DNA of 64,000 bases from UBA6059 sp965227155 (GTDB lineage Bacteria; Bacteroidota; Bacteroidia; Cytophagales; Cyclobacteriaceae), in assembly GCA_965227155.1 (NCBI GenBank), contig OZ245731.1, forward strand, positions 4,464,001-4,528,000, given 5' to 3'. Below the pieces are notes generated by a model. The model saw only the letters and a program-made list of their open reading frames with translations, did no database searches and was not told the DNA's origin. A program made the translations under genes and the position numbers. Positions 33,904-44,385 of the stretch are shown in pieces; the stretch's first letter is position 1; each line of letters starts with the position of its first letter.

Positions 33904-36120
33904 ATGACACCCCGACTCATCGCTATTTTGATGTTTTTTGTTCAGAGCTTCGCTTTTGGGCAATCTACCACCGAGGATAGCCTTAAAAGCTTGCTAAAAG
34001 CAGCTACTACTGATACGGGAAGGGTAAGCATCTTAATTGATTTAGCGTACGTATCAAAACCAGCTTCACAACAAAGAAGTTACGCCTACCAGGCATATCA
34101 GGAAGGCCGAAAACTAGATATTGGTAAGCATAGAATCCGATCTAAAATCACCTATGGCTCTTTTTTGGCAGATGTAAATCTTGACTCAGGTAAAATCTTC
34201 CTGAAAGAAGGTGTGGAGGACTATAGGAGAATGGGTTTACCCGATTATGAAGCAAATGCACTTTATTTACTTGCGCTGGCTTTTGAATTCAATAATCAAT
34301 TGGATTCTGCAATCCATTATTATAAGACGACCTATGATATAGCCTTAACGGCTAAAGCACATCCTGAATGGGGTGATGCAGCATATAATATTTCATACTT
34401 GTACAATAATAATGGTAATAATATTGAGGCTTTAGTTTGGGCAGAAAAAGCATTAGACGCTTACCAAAATCAACGGAACGCGGCTGCTATCGCTGACACT
34501 CATAATCAAATTGGTATTATATTTCTGGATCAGGGCATATATGCAAAAGCGCTTGAGAAATTTTACCTGGCCAGGGACATAGCTGCTGTAAACAATGAAA
34601 CAGAAATCGAGCTAACTGCCATCAATAATATCGCATTGATCTATGAAGAGGTTAGTGAACCATCAAAAGCCATCAATGCCTACAATGAAGCTTATGAAAA
34701 AGCCAGAATGATGGGCTTTAAGGGATTGGAATCTACCCTATTGAACAATTTGGGTTATCAATATGCAAGTCAGGGTGACACTGCGATGGGCATTAGCTTT
34801 TTACGAAAAGCTATAGCACTGGAAAGAGAGATTGACGACCCCTGCAGCATGAGCTTTACCTTTCATAGCCTTGGTGAAATGTATCTCTCGCAGGACAAAC
34901 TAGATTCTGCAAATAAGTACCTTCAAAAGTCATTGTCTGTAGCTGAGAAATGCAACACCGCATTGATGCTTGCTACTGTGCACAAAGAGCTTGGTAATCT
35001 TTACAATAAAAAAGGCAACGCTAAGGCAGCAGAAACATCCTACAAAAAGTCCCTCTCTATAGCTGAGGTAGCCAATTTGCCTGTGGAAAAAAGAGAGGCA
35101 TTGCATGCCTTATTCAACCATTTCAAAACTCAAAACAATACAACAGCTGCACTTACATACCTTGAGAAATACTACCTTTTAGACGACAGCCTCAGGAAAG
35201 TCAGTAACAACAATGAAGCTAGCCGCTTAATCGCACAGTATAAGTTTAAAGATGATCTTTCTCAATTTGAGCAGGAAAGAAAACAGTCCGAAGAAGTGCT
35301 GGAAGCAACCATTGCCCAAAAAGCATTTGAAAATAAGCTGATCATCATTATTGCATTTCTACTAGCAGCAATACTTATAATCATTATCAGAGCTTATTAT
35401 TTGATTAAAAGGAATGCAACCCGTCTTGAGTTATTGAATCAGGAGAAAAATGAGCTTATGGGCATTGTGGCACATGATCTTCGCAGCCCATTGCACAACA
35501 TTATTGGCTTACTAAATCTGTTGAAAGGGGAAATTGGCTACTCTAAAAATAGTGAAGTTAATGATTACCTGAATCTGCTAGACATCTCAACTTCCCGGAT
35601 GAATCATATGATCACCAAAGTACTGGATCTCAGTGCTGTAGAGGATATGAAAATAAACATTGATCTGAGAAAAACAGATCTCTGTGATGTGGTAGACAGG
35701 GCCCAAAAGAATTATCAACTGCTGGCGCAAAACAAGAATATTGCCCTTGAAAAAATCTGTGATAAAAACTGTTATTCTAAAGTAGACCCGGATTACCTGG
35801 AACAGGTTCTCGATAACCTGCTTTCCAATGCAATCAAATTTTCTGAACCTGGAAAAAAGGTACAGCTTAAGCTTATGGCCAATGGCACTAAAAATATCAT
35901 AGCAGTGGCCGATGAAGGACCGGGTATTCAAAACGGAGACCATAAGAAGCTTTTTAAGGCCTTTAAGCCACTCACAGCCAAACCTACAATGCAAGAAACC
36001 TCAACAGGCCTTGGGCTATCTATAGCACACAAATTCACTGAAGCCATGCATGGCAGTATTCAGGTACAAAGTGAACCTGGCCAAGGCACGGAGTTTAGAG
36101 TGCTTTTTGATAAGGTATAG
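33904..36120 (+). CDS. TPR-repeat sensor histidine kinase
   Basis: A 738-residue protein. After a signal peptide (cleavage near FGQS) come about ten TPR-like helical repeats (residues 50-430; examples AIHYYKTTYDIALTA, NNLGYQYASQGDTAMGISFLRKAI). A coiled segment and one membrane helix follow (LIIIIAFLLAAILIIIIRAYY, near 480). The H-box is VAHDLRSPLHNI with His524, and the ATPase domain has N-box NLLSNAIKFS, DEGPGI and TGLGLSIAHK. It lacks a receiver domain. The periplasmic TPR part should sense a protein or peptide. No response regulator is next to it. Confidence 0.93.
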   Translation: MTPRLIAILMFFVQSFAFGQSTTEDSLKSLLKAATTDTGRVSILIDLAYVSKPASQQRSYAYQAYQEGRKLDIGKHRIRSKITYGSFLADVNLDSGKIFLKEGVEDYRRMGLPDYEANALYLLALAFEFNNQLDSAIHYYKTTYDIALTAKAHPEWGDAAYNISYLYNNNGNNIEALVWAEKALDAYQNQRNAAAIADTHNQIGIIFLDQGIYAKALEKFYLARDIAAVNNETEIELTAINNIALIYEEVSEPSKAINAYNEAYEKARMMGFKGLESTLLNNLGYQYASQGDTAMGISFLRKAIALEREIDDPCSMSFTFHSLGEMYLSQDKLDSANKYLQKSLSVAEKCNTALMLATVHKELGNLYNKKGNAKAAETSYKKSLSIAEVANLPVEKREALHALFNHFKTQNNTTAALTYLEKYYLLDDSLRKVSNNNEASRLIAQYKFKDDLSQFEQERKQSEEVLEATIAQKAFENKLIIIIAFLLAAILIIIIRAYYLIKRNATRLELLNQEKNELMGIVAHDLRSPLHNIIGLLNLLKGEIGYSKNSEVNDYLNLLDISTSRMNHMITKVLDLSAVEDMKINIDLRKTDLCDVVDRAQKNYQLLAQNKNIALEKICDKNCYSKVDPDYLEQVLDNLLSNAIKFSEPGKKVQLKLMANGTKNIIAVADEGPGIQNGDHKKLFKAFKPLTAKPTMQETSTGLGLSIAHKFTEAMHGSIQVQSEPGQGTEFRVLFDKV

Positions 36121-36246
36121 CACCCTTGTTGAGTTTATTAATTTTCTATTGAGCTCCTTTCATAAATTTCAAAAGTATTCCTCATTGTTCCAACCCTTTA
36201 TCGACCTGTGGCGTCTGTAAAGTGAACAAAATATAAAGATGTAATT

Positions 36247-36567
36247 ATGAGGAAATTATTAATAGTCTTTGCACTACTAACAATAAGTCTTTATAGCTGT
36301 GAAGAAGAAGAGCCGCAAACTGGCAATGCTTTGCTACTAATGGAAAGGGATGACTTGCAAGGTGTAAGCTGGGATCTATATACAGAGGCTTACCTGAATG
36401 CGGACCGGTTTGTACCGCCACTGGATCAGGGTATATTAGGCACTGCTGATTTACGGTTGGAAGGGCTTAATCCCGGTAACTATGTGCTGGTCATACGAAC
36501 CGGTTTTCAATGGCATATCGCTGTGCAAATTACAGCAGGCCAGACCAGGGAGTTTAGAATTCAATAA
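36247..36567 (+). CDS. Small predicted lipoprotein, 106 aa
   Basis: The N-terminus MRKLLIVFALLTISLYSCEE has a lipobox LYSC and an acidic start to the mature part (EEEEPQTG), as expected for surface-exposed Bacteroidetes lipoproteins. The remaining 85 residues are beta-rich (LRLEGLNPGNYVLVIRTGFQWHIAVQI), like a small carboxypeptidase-regulatory or Ig-type domain. Family not recognised. A terminator follows. Confidence 0.7.
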   Translation: MRKLLIVFALLTISLYSCEEEEPQTGNALLLMERDDLQGVSWDLYTEAYLNADRFVPPLDQGILGTADLRLEGLNPGNYVLVIRTGFQWHIAVQITAGQTREFRIQ

Positions 36568-36582
36568 CCATATAAGACAATA

Positions 36583-36617
36583 AAACCCGGAACGCTTATG
36601 TAAAGGCTCCGGGCTTT
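36583..36617. terminator. Probably bidirectional terminator between convergent genes
   Basis: AAACCCGGA and TCCGGGCTTT form a stem with a roughly 15-base loop. A CTTT tail on the plus strand and GGGTTTTA on the minus strand allow use from both sides, matching the two convergent genes. Confidence 0.65.
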
Positions 36618-36644
36618 AACTCACAATCTAACTCAAAATTGGAA

Positions 36645-38225
36645 CTAGTATATTAAACTGGAATTCTGATTTTCTTCAGTGGCCGTATACCAAACTAAAT
36701 TCTCATTGGATTCTGCATATGTTGCAAACCGCTTATAGGCTTCTGTAATGTCAATATATTCCTGTGGATATTGCCACATCACAGGTATGTCAATAGCCCA
36801 TGGCAAATTGGAAGTGGTTTGGTAATACTTACCGGAAGCCGGATTTGAATCATCGTGTGAAGTGCCATACAATTCTGTATCAACCCAACTTGTACCTGAT
36901 ACACCGGGCAAATGTACTTCTCGGCCATTTTGCTGATTTACATTGATAAACCCATCAATTTTGAAATCATCAACAGCTGTGTTTCCATCTATATCGATAA
37001 TACCACTCAAGGTCCTAGTTTCAATGGCACCTGACCCGGCGAGGGTATTTACAAAACCATCTACATCATATAATGACCTGATTTGCTGGAAGGTCAGAAT
37101 AGTAGAGCCCTGATTATCGATACTAATTACATCAATATCGAAAGATTCTGCATTGGATAAACTGGCATCACCAGGAATATTGAGGCAAAAATCATTGTTG
37201 AAGGTGGCCCCTATAGCTGCCGGAGTTAATTTATAAGCTACTTTGGTAACCTCACCGGCAGCATTCGCACTGATGGTGTAGTTGTAGTAGATAACCAGAT
37301 CATTGAAGTCATAGTCACCTTTACTAGGCCAGTTATCTTCAAATGCCAGTGTACTAAAGCTATTTTGAGCAGGCAGATAGCTTACTGTAGCTACATTTTT
37401 ATCGTTGGGATCTGCATCCTGATTATCCGGCACGCCATCACCATCTTTATCATTATCTCCTTCTTCGAAGTATGGATTTACCACATATTCGCCATAGCCA
37501 GGACCATCATCACTACTGTTGCAACCTGACTTAATCCATACACCTTTAATTTCAGTCAACGTATAAGGAAAGTCTTCCTGCTCCCATTCCCATTTCTCAC
37601 CTTTGTTATCTCCTTCAATAGATTCAGGGTCCTCTATCTTATAATCTTCCCTATCAGCTAGATCAATTACCAGGTTACTAATATCCTTTTGCGAATAAAA
37701 AAGTATGTCATAGCCAACTTTCCATCCCGCGAAATCAACACCCACATAGTCGGGCATGCATCCTCTCGAAACACGGGCATTAGCAGCCAAAATATCATCA
37801 CGCTGCATTACCAGGTCAGCTTCAGTTAGATTTACCTGCATAACCGGCGCTTTTTCAAAATAAGATACGATTGATTTACCCATGTAGGAAGTTACCAGCT
37901 TAATGCCTGTAGCATGATTTGGTAATGATAGTCTGGTTTCCAGACCTTGCTTTACAGCGAAAATGCTGCTGTTTAATAATAATGTATCCTCACTTGTTTG
38001 CCATAAGGTGTAGCTGACAAACTGCTGTGGATACATAAATGTACCTTCTGTGGTAATTTTGAAGGTCACATCGCCCACGTTACTGAAATTAAAGCCATCT
38101 GGAATAATCAATGATTCCATTCCGACAGCCGTTTCAGGTTCTAAACCGTCATCGGTAAGGGTTTCCACACAAGAGCTTACAGCAAAGCCCATCACGATGA
38201 GTACAATAAATAATAATCGATTCAT
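36645..38225 (-). CDS. LruC domain-containing lipoprotein
   Basis: The frame opens at 38273, but the Met at 38225 (MNRLLFIVLIVMGFAVSSCV) gives a clean lipoprotein signal with lipobox VSSC, so 526 residues are likely. Residues about 85-230 are beta-rich. A calcium-binding type segment DKDGDGVPDNQDADPNDKN near 260 leads into the LruC domain, with FEDNWPSKGDYDFNDLVIYYNYT and following strands to the C-terminus. LruC proteins are surface or matrix proteins of Bacteroidetes and others, with unclear function. Confidence 0.85.
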   Translation of the reverse strand: MNRLLFIVLIVMGFAVSSCVETLTDDGLEPETAVGMESLIIPDGFNFSNVGDVTFKITTEGTFMYPQQFVSYTLWQTSEDTLLLNSSIFAVKQGLETRLSLPNHATGIKLVTSYMGKSIVSYFEKAPVMQVNLTEADLVMQRDDILAANARVSRGCMPDYVGVDFAGWKVGYDILFYSQKDISNLVIDLADREDYKIEDPESIEGDNKGEKWEWEQEDFPYTLTEIKGVWIKSGCNSSDDGPGYGEYVVNPYFEEGDNDKDGDGVPDNQDADPNDKNVATVSYLPAQNSFSTLAFEDNWPSKGDYDFNDLVIYYNYTISANAAGEVTKVAYKLTPAAIGATFNNDFCLNIPGDASLSNAESFDIDVISIDNQGSTILTFQQIRSLYDVDGFVNTLAGSGAIETRTLSGIIDIDGNTAVDDFKIDGFINVNQQNGREVHLPGVSGTSWVDTELYGTSHDDSNPASGKYYQTTSNLPWAIDIPVMWQYPQEYIDITEAYKRFATYAESNENLVWYTATEENQNSSLIY

Positions 38226-38519
38226 TTGTTTCAATTTAATTTTGAACAAAATTGTAGACAGATCGATTTTCAATCATTTTAATTCGATGACTGACGGTAT
38301 TTTTCGATTTTTGGTAAAAGGATGTTCAGGCGCATTTCTCATTGCTCTGAAATCAGTAAGGCGTTCAAGAAAGTGGACCATTAAAACGTCCTTGACCGGG
38401 CTTATATGTGATCTGGGTTAACCACTAAAATTTCAGGTCTAAGACCTAAAAAGACTTGCTTCACGTACATCGCGATTGCGGCTTGATTGTGATCCCTGAA
38501 TATTTGTTAAAAAACAAAA
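38226..38519. other. Intergenic region between divergent genes
   Basis: A promoter region for the LruC gene and the membrane protein gene. A palindrome AGGTCTAAGACCT lies near 38434. Nothing else could be supported. Confidence 0.4.
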
Positions 38520-39290
38520 ATGGAAATCCTGGAAACATTAGCGCAAAGAAACTACCCCCTTTACCTCTTTGGTTGGCTCTGTATAATTGGTGCTTTAGCA
38601 TCAACGGTGCTTATTTTTATGACAGATACACAAGTGCTTGGCATCAATGCCTGGATCAAACCGCTTAAGTTTTTCCTATCGATGGTGGCATTCACCTGGA
38701 CTATGGCCTGGTTTACCGGATACCTATCTCAATATGACGGTATCGTGAAAGGCTACACATGGTTGGTCATCTCCGTATTGATTTTTGAGCAGGTTTATAT
38801 TTGCTGGCAGGCCGCACAAGGCCAGCTTTCTCATTTTAATACTTCGAGCACCTTCCATACCACCATGTTTTCTCTGATGGGCTTTGCGATAAGTATAATG
38901 ACCTTGGCAACCGCCGTTATTGGCTATTTATTTTTTATCGGAAAGTTTCCAGACCTATCACCGGCCTATCTATGGAGCATCCGATTTGGGATAATATTGT
39001 TCGTCATCTTTGCCTTTGAAGGAGGATTAATGGGTGCCCGACTCGCCCATACCGTCGGCGCTGCAGACGGCAGTATAGGCCTACCCTTCCTCAACTGGAG
39101 CATCAAATACGGCGATTTGCGCATTGCTCATTTTGTGGGTATGCATGCCCTTCAGGTCATCCCGTTGGCAGGCTATTACTTGTTTCAGAAACCATTAGGT
39201 GTAATCCTATTTGCAACCATCTACTTTGCGTTGGCCATATTTGTCCTTATCCAGGCATTATTAGGGGTGCCGTTATTCAAAGCCATTTAG
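38520..39290 (+). CDS. Seven-helix membrane protein of unknown function
   Basis: A 256-residue integral membrane protein with about seven hydrophobic segments. Conserved-looking polar positions inside helices are HFVGMHALQVIP (two His near 218-222), GGLMGARLAHTVG and a WTMAWFTGY segment. The in-membrane His pairs could bind haem or metal. The family is known to me only as uncharacterised. It is a single gene. Confidence 0.7.
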   Translation: MEILETLAQRNYPLYLFGWLCIIGALASTVLIFMTDTQVLGINAWIKPLKFFLSMVAFTWTMAWFTGYLSQYDGIVKGYTWLVISVLIFEQVYICWQAAQGQLSHFNTSSTFHTTMFSLMGFAISIMTLATAVIGYLFFIGKFPDLSPAYLWSIRFGIILFVIFAFEGGLMGARLAHTVGAADGSIGLPFLNWSIKYGDLRIAHFVGMHALQVIPLAGYYLFQKPLGVILFATIYFALAIFVLIQALLGVPLFKAI

Positions 39291-39412
39291 GCTTTCAAGG
39301 GTGACTTATCATCAATAATGTATGCCATTCATTTTCACCCATATAAAATCAATGCTGGTTAGGTAGAATTGTTATTAACTTTCAAAGCTGCAAACTCTAA
39401 ATATGCATAGCG

Positions 39413-41107
39413 ATGAAATTTAAAAAGCTACTGATAATCTATCTGCTGTTGTTCAATTTTACTTTGGTTAAGGCGCAGGACCGTGCCGTAGGCAAAACCT
39501 TCACTACGCGTTCAGAGGTTATTACTACGCAAGGTATGGCTGCCACAGCCCATCCGTTGGCAACCATGACTGCCATAGATATCCTAAAGGCGGGTGGCAG
39601 TGCAGTTGATGCTGCCATAGCAGCCAATGCCATGCTGGGACTGGTGGAACCCCATGCGTGTGGTATCGGTGGGGATGTGTTTGCAATTGTGTGGGATGCC
39701 AAATCCAAACAACTCTTTGGCCTCAATGGCAGTGGTCGTGCGCCGGAATCCCTAACCATCGACTATTTCAAAGAGCGGGATATGGACTACATCCCCTATT
39801 ATGGACCGCTTCCTGTGACCGTACCTGGCTGTGTAGATGGCTGGTTTACTCTGCACGATCGATTTGGTAAATTACCTATGACCGATATTCTGCAACCCTC
39901 TATTGATTATGGTGAAATTGGATTTCCGGTTTCAGAGATTATGGCCTGGCAAATGAATAGCCAATGGCAGCGTAGAATGGAGTTTCCAGGCTTTAAGGAA
40001 ACCTACATGCCTAATGGCAAGCGTACACCGGCCAAAGGTGAGATCTTCAAAAACCCTGATCTGGCCAATACTTATCGCATGATTGCCCAAGGTGGCAGAG
40101 ATGCCTTTTATGAAGGGGAAATTGCCAGAACCATCGACCGCTACATGAAAGAAAACGATGGTTTCCTGTCTTATGAAGACCTGAAAAAGCATACCTCTGA
40201 ATGGATTGATCCGGTAAGTACCAACTACCGGGGCTATGATGTATGGGAACTGCCCCCCAACGGACAGGGCATTGCAGCGTTGCAAATGCTCAACATCCTG
40301 GAAGGCTATGACCTGGCCTCAATGGGTTATGGCAGCACCGATTATCTACATGTACTTACGGAAGCCAAAAAGCTGGCCTATGAGGATCGTGCTAAATTCT
40401 ACGCAGATCCAGCCTTCAACGATATTCCAATTCAAACATTGATTTCCAAGGAATATGCTGCCAAACGCAGGGCGCTTATTGATATGGATAAAGCTGCAGA
40501 CACCTATCCACATGGGGTAATTGAAGCAGGCAATACAACTTATCTAACGGTGGCAGATAAAGACGGCAATATGGTATCATTGATCCAGAGTATCTATGCG
40601 GAGTTTGCTTCCGGCATGGTACCTACCGGCCTGGGCTTTGTGTTGCAAAATAGAGGAAATGCCTTCAATGTGCAGGACCCTGACCATTTTAACAGCCTTG
40701 CCAAAGGCAAACGACCTTTCCATACCATTATCCCGGCTTTTGTAACCAAAGATGGTGAGCCATTCATGAGCTTTGGCCTGATGGGTGGTGCTGTACAACC
40801 GCAGGGCCATGCCCAAATCATAGTCAATATGATCGATTTTGGTATGAATCCACAAGAGGCAGGCGATGCGCCCCGAATGCGACATACCGGCTCCTCCCAG
40901 CCTAACGGCAGCATCATGACCAAAGGTGGTGTACTATTCCTGGAAAGCGGTTTTGACTATGAGGTTATCCGCGACCTTGAAGAGAAGGGTCATGAGATCA
41001 GAACGGCCAATGGCATATTTGGCGGCTACCAGGCGATTATGGTCAAAGATGGCGTCTATTATGGAGCCTCCGAATCCAGGAAAGATGGTATGGCAGCTGG
41101 TTATTAG
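39413..41107 (+). CDS. ggt: Gamma-glutamyltransferase
   Basis: A 564-residue exported Ntn-hydrolase precursor with a signal peptide (cleavage near VKAQ). The heavy chain has GMAATAHPLAT, GGSAVDAAIAANAMLGLVEPHACGIGGD and GSGRAPESLT. Self-cleavage should occur before Thr375 in GNTTYLTVADKDGNMVSLI, where the usual histidine after the Thr pair is Tyr. The small chain has GNAFNVQDPDH and LMGGAVQPQGH. It hydrolyses or transfers the gamma-glutamyl group of glutathione in the periplasm. Full length. Confidence 0.95.
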   Translation: MKFKKLLIIYLLLFNFTLVKAQDRAVGKTFTTRSEVITTQGMAATAHPLATMTAIDILKAGGSAVDAAIAANAMLGLVEPHACGIGGDVFAIVWDAKSKQLFGLNGSGRAPESLTIDYFKERDMDYIPYYGPLPVTVPGCVDGWFTLHDRFGKLPMTDILQPSIDYGEIGFPVSEIMAWQMNSQWQRRMEFPGFKETYMPNGKRTPAKGEIFKNPDLANTYRMIAQGGRDAFYEGEIARTIDRYMKENDGFLSYEDLKKHTSEWIDPVSTNYRGYDVWELPPNGQGIAALQMLNILEGYDLASMGYGSTDYLHVLTEAKKLAYEDRAKFYADPAFNDIPIQTLISKEYAAKRRALIDMDKAADTYPHGVIEAGNTTYLTVADKDGNMVSLIQSIYAEFASGMVPTGLGFVLQNRGNAFNVQDPDHFNSLAKGKRPFHTIIPAFVTKDGEPFMSFGLMGGAVQPQGHAQIIVNMIDFGMNPQEAGDAPRMRHTGSSQPNGSIMTKGGVLFLESGFDYEVIRDLEEKGHEIRTANGIFGGYQAIMVKDGVYYGASESRKDGMAAGY

Positions 41108-41400
41108 GATTTCTGATCGAAAGCAGATTCCTTCTTAAACTAGTCAATTAATGGATGACGTCTTTAGTGATCATTCTATAATGGAATGACTTAAGCTATC
41201 TTGGGGTTGGCATGATGGTATGTAGTTAAGGAAAAATTGTCCCGGTATTGAAAAGCATCTGCAACTAAAATCAATACCTATCTAAGATAATTCATAAAGT
41301 AAAATAAGAACCCAATTCTGGTTTGCCCTCTACCTTAAAGCCGTTATTTCAAATCTTTTCCTATATTACCGCCTTATTATCAATCTTTTAGCAAAAAGAA

Positions 41401-42144
41401 ATGGAAACACTGGCGTTTATCATCAAGCTTCTGAGCAATCTCATACCAGCGGCATTTGGCATATACGCTATAAGAAAATGGAAATCAGAAGCAATACCCC
41501 GCGCTCAACTGCTTTCCAAGATGGGCATTAATCCGTTTAAATCCACCCAATTTCTATTGGGCCTATTGCTAGGCTTCCTGGTCTTTTTAGGTCTCTTTTT
41601 ATTGTATCAAACAACAGGAAACCTGGAAATAATGTCCTTTTCATGGACTGGAGGTAATGCCTTTACTACCATACTCATGTTCACTGCCGGGGCCATTGGT
41701 GAAGAGTTGATCTTCAGGAGCTTTTTCATAAATGGCTTGAGACAGTTCAGGCTTTCTGATTTTACGATACTTTTTATCACCGCTATTTTCTTCGTGGTAG
41801 TGCATTTGTTCAACGCAGGAGCGAATGCTTTGACAGGATTTAGTGCATTTATCGGAGGTTTGATGTATGGCTATGCATTTATCAGAACCAACAAGCTATG
41901 GCTACCCATCGGGCTCCATTTTGCCTGGAACTTTAGCCAGAGTTTTATTTTTGGTTTCCCCGTAAGCGGTTATCAAAAAGAAGGTCTTTTTACCATTGAC
42001 ATAACTGGTAATGAGTTGGTCACCGGTGGAGCATACGGACCGGAAGGGAGTATCCCAGGGATCATCATGAGGGTATTCGTAATTGCAGCAATTGTTGTTT
42101 TATTTAAGCAAGCCTCGAAAACAGTAGAAACAGTACAGGGTTAA
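41401..42144 (+). CDS. CPBP family intramembrane metalloprotease
   Basis: A 247-residue membrane protein with about seven helices. The CAAX-protease/bacteriocin-processing motifs are present: EELIFR (Glu101, Glu102, Arg106), FVVVHLFNAG with the FxxxH histidine, and LHFAWNFSQS with the HxxxN histidine and Asn. These cleave membrane or prenylated peptides. The target here is unknown. Flanked by non-coding stretches of about 290 and 360 bp without visible signals. Confidence 0.9.
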   Translation: METLAFIIKLLSNLIPAAFGIYAIRKWKSEAIPRAQLLSKMGINPFKSTQFLLGLLLGFLVFLGLFLLYQTTGNLEIMSFSWTGGNAFTTILMFTAGAIGEELIFRSFFINGLRQFRLSDFTILFITAIFFVVVHLFNAGANALTGFSAFIGGLMYGYAFIRTNKLWLPIGLHFAWNFSQSFIFGFPVSGYQKEGLFTIDITGNELVTGGAYGPEGSIPGIIMRVFVIAAIVVLFKQASKTVETVQG

Positions 42145-42506
42145 TTGATTAGCAATATACCCTTCCAAAATACTCCGCAGGTGGCATTTCAACTAACTTT
42201 CTTATTAGTATAGATCAAGAAATGGCTTATCAAATCCTATGGGATTAATTGAATTGAACAATGTGATTTTGGCATATTCAATAAGTACATTCTATAGCTA
42301 TTAACCGTTATCTAGCAACTATTAAAAGGGAGATATGCCCTAATGAAATCCAATTATTAAATATCTTATTATCAGCATAATAGTGCTATATGGCGGATGA
42401 GAGCATATTTTACCTGATAGTTGACTTCCGAAACGCCACCTGATAATAGCTCAATTTTATTTTTTGCGATTAATCTGCTATTTTGAGCGTTAAACCTAAC
42501 ACAATT
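42145..42506. other. Intergenic region without recognised elements
   Basis: AT-rich and non-coding. It should contain the promoter of the cupin lipoprotein gene. No repeat, RNA gene or terminator could be supported. Confidence 0.4.
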
Positions 42507-43175
42507 ATGAATTATAAAACCCTGACAATCATGGCAGTGTGCATAGCTCTTTTATATGCTTGCACATCCAAAACAGAAGAGCCTCACACACATGCAGATG
42601 GTACCACCCACGATCACAATGTGAAAGAGACCTTTTCCATTGATAACCTGGTGGCTGAAGTGAAAACTGTGCCCGACTCCATTATTGAATATCTGCATGC
42701 CCAGCATCACAACCATAAAGTGCTGGAGCGGCGTACCGTGCCACCCGGCTATGAAACCAAGGAACTGAAATATTGGAAAGACTATGCCGCCAATGTTGAA
42801 GACTTACCTGCAATCAATCCGGGCCCCGGTGAATATGTACATGTAATGGAAGGCTACAAGCATGGTTATCAAAACCTGGTGATTGGCATTACGGAAACCT
42901 TTCCCGGTGGTGCCCCTCCTATGCATACCCATAAAGGTGAAGAATCACATGTATTGCTGGAAGGCGACATCCTTTATGCTTTAGGTGATACTATTTTCAC
43001 TATATCAGCGCCATACATCGTAAACATCCCTCCTATGGTGCCGCATGCTTTTAAGAATATCGGTGATGAAACGGCCAATCTTGTCGTGATCTTCCCGACC
43101 AATGTATGGGAATACGATGTGCTCAATTATTTCCCATTTGAAGGTTATGATGCAAAAGGCAATAAAGTGGATTGA
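42507..43175 (+). CDS. Cupin-domain lipoprotein
   Basis: The frame opens at 42483, but the Met at 42507 (MNYKTLTIMAVCIALLYACT) gives a lipoprotein signal with lipobox YACT. A His-rich segment EEPHTHADGTTHDHN follows, which may bind metal. The cupin domain spans about residues 110-215 with APPMHTHKGEESHVLLEGDILYALGD (motif 1) and PPMVPHAFKNIGDETANLVVIFP (motif 2). Ligand and reaction are unknown. A terminator follows. Confidence 0.85.
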   Translation: MNYKTLTIMAVCIALLYACTSKTEEPHTHADGTTHDHNVKETFSIDNLVAEVKTVPDSIIEYLHAQHHNHKVLERRTVPPGYETKELKYWKDYAANVEDLPAINPGPGEYVHVMEGYKHGYQNLVIGITETFPGGAPPMHTHKGEESHVLLEGDILYALGDTIFTISAPYIVNIPPMVPHAFKNIGDETANLVVIFPTNVWEYDVLNYFPFEGYDAKGNKVD

Positions 43176-43199
43176 TCCTACAAATTGAAGAATAAGTTA

Positions 43200-43233
43200 G
43201 ACCTGCTTCTGATATTCTTTGGCAGGTTTTTTT
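43200..43233 (+). terminator. Terminator after the cupin gene
   Basis: ACCTGC and GCAGGT pair across a roughly 17-base loop, followed by seven T residues, 25 bp after the stop. Confidence 0.75.
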
Positions 43234-43494
43234 GTGTGAAAAATTCAGATATGATAAGAAAGTAAGCCTCTCCGATCTAGCGCAATGCTGATTATCTACG
43301 CTCAAATTGTCCCGCTCATGGAGAGGGCTAGGGAGAGGTACATTAAAAACTGCTTAGCTTAATAGCATTGCTAATGGGATTAAGGACAGTTATACCTATT
43401 GTGATAAAAGACTCAAGGCATACGAATATGGCTAAATCCAAGAAAACACCAAATGAAGCATTTCTATTTAGGATAAATAAGCTATAATAGCCTT
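43234..43494. other. Spacer with GGAGAGGGC-type short element
   Basis: The stretch CATGGAGAGGGCTAGGGAGA around 43318-43337 resembles short interspersed GC-rich sequences found between genes in many bacteria. Only one copy was noticed, so it is not called a repeat. The promoter of the restriction endonuclease gene should be near the right end. Confidence 0.3.
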
Positions 43495-44385
43495 ATGCAA
43501 CCCCTGGACAAAGCATTACAGACTAAGAAAGAACATTTTTCAGAGTTTGAGGAGATAGCTCTCAAAGTGCTTAATTACATGCCGAATGTATTGTCGGGGT
43601 ATCATCAAAAAAACAGCTATCGAATATTCTCATCCAATATTGCCGGCACCAAAAAGTTTGTACGACCCATTAACTTTGATCTTTTTTATTTTGATCCAAA
43701 TGAATTTGAAAGGCAACTAAAGGTATTCAAAAAGACCCTGCTAAAGATTAAAAATCGACAGTTGGAATTTAAGCCTGATGAGAAGGAGAATATAAATAAC
43801 ACGCTGTATACCATACAGCAGGCTATAGGGGCTGGACTTGATTTATTGGTGGATAGTAATAGCGCCAGGAAACATGCTGGCAATAGATTTGAGGAACTCA
43901 TCAAAACTTTATTCAATGAAATAGATATATCAAACAAAAAGACTGTTCTACAAATACCTTATGAAACGGACGAGGGTGAAAAAGTATATAAATGCGAAAA
44001 TGACCTCATTTTATCACCATTCAAAAAAGTGAAATCCTCAACTTCCACGCTTAATGAATGGGAAATTGTAGTATCCATAAAGACCACCTCCAAAGATCGA
44101 ATGGGTAAAATGTTTATAGACAAAATGCTGCTGGAGCGGTTTGTTGGACATGAACAAAAGGTGATTGGTATATTTCTCAACGATGTGCAAAGAAAGGCCG
44201 CCGACAATATAAGTTATACGCTGGTTTCAGGTTTGTTTATGGTTTACACCAAATTCCTAACCGAGCTTGAAGGTATATACTACCTTGACCCACCACCAAA
44301 TGCCAACAAAGAGCCTTACAATGCCCATATGAAACCTTTTTCTGAACTGATCACTAAAGACGTTTTTGAACTACTCTCCTCTTAG
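43495..44385 (+). CDS. Putative type II restriction endonuclease
   Basis: A 296-residue cytosolic protein. The likely PD-(D/E)XK core is GNRFEELIKTLFNE (near 130), ENDLILSPF (Asp near 165) and EWEIVVSIKTTSKDRMGKMF (SIK near 189), where the SxK and KTTSKDR string resemble several type II endonucleases such as the EcoRII-like group. The gene converges on a DNA methyltransferase, and the two 3' ends overlap by 15 bp, a common layout of restriction-modification pairs. The recognition sequence is not inferable. Confidence 0.7.
   Translation: MQPLDKALQTKKEHFSEFEEIALKVLNYMPNVLSGYHQKNSYRIFSSNIAGTKKFVRPINFDLFYFDPNEFERQLKVFKKTLLKIKNRQLEFKPDEKENINNTLYTIQQAIGAGLDLLVDSNSARKHAGNRFEELIKTLFNEIDISNKKTVLQIPYETDEGEKVYKCENDLILSPFKKVKSSTSTLNEWEIVVSIKTTSKDRMGKMFIDKMLLERFVGHEQKVIGIFLNDVQRKAADNISYTLVSGLFMVYTKFLTELEGIYYLDPPPNANKEPYNAHMKPFSELITKDVFELLSS

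Noticed and set aside
43318..43337. GGAGAGGGCTAGGGAGAGG-like short repeat
   Set aside because: Only one copy was noticed in the window, so a repeat cannot be claimed.
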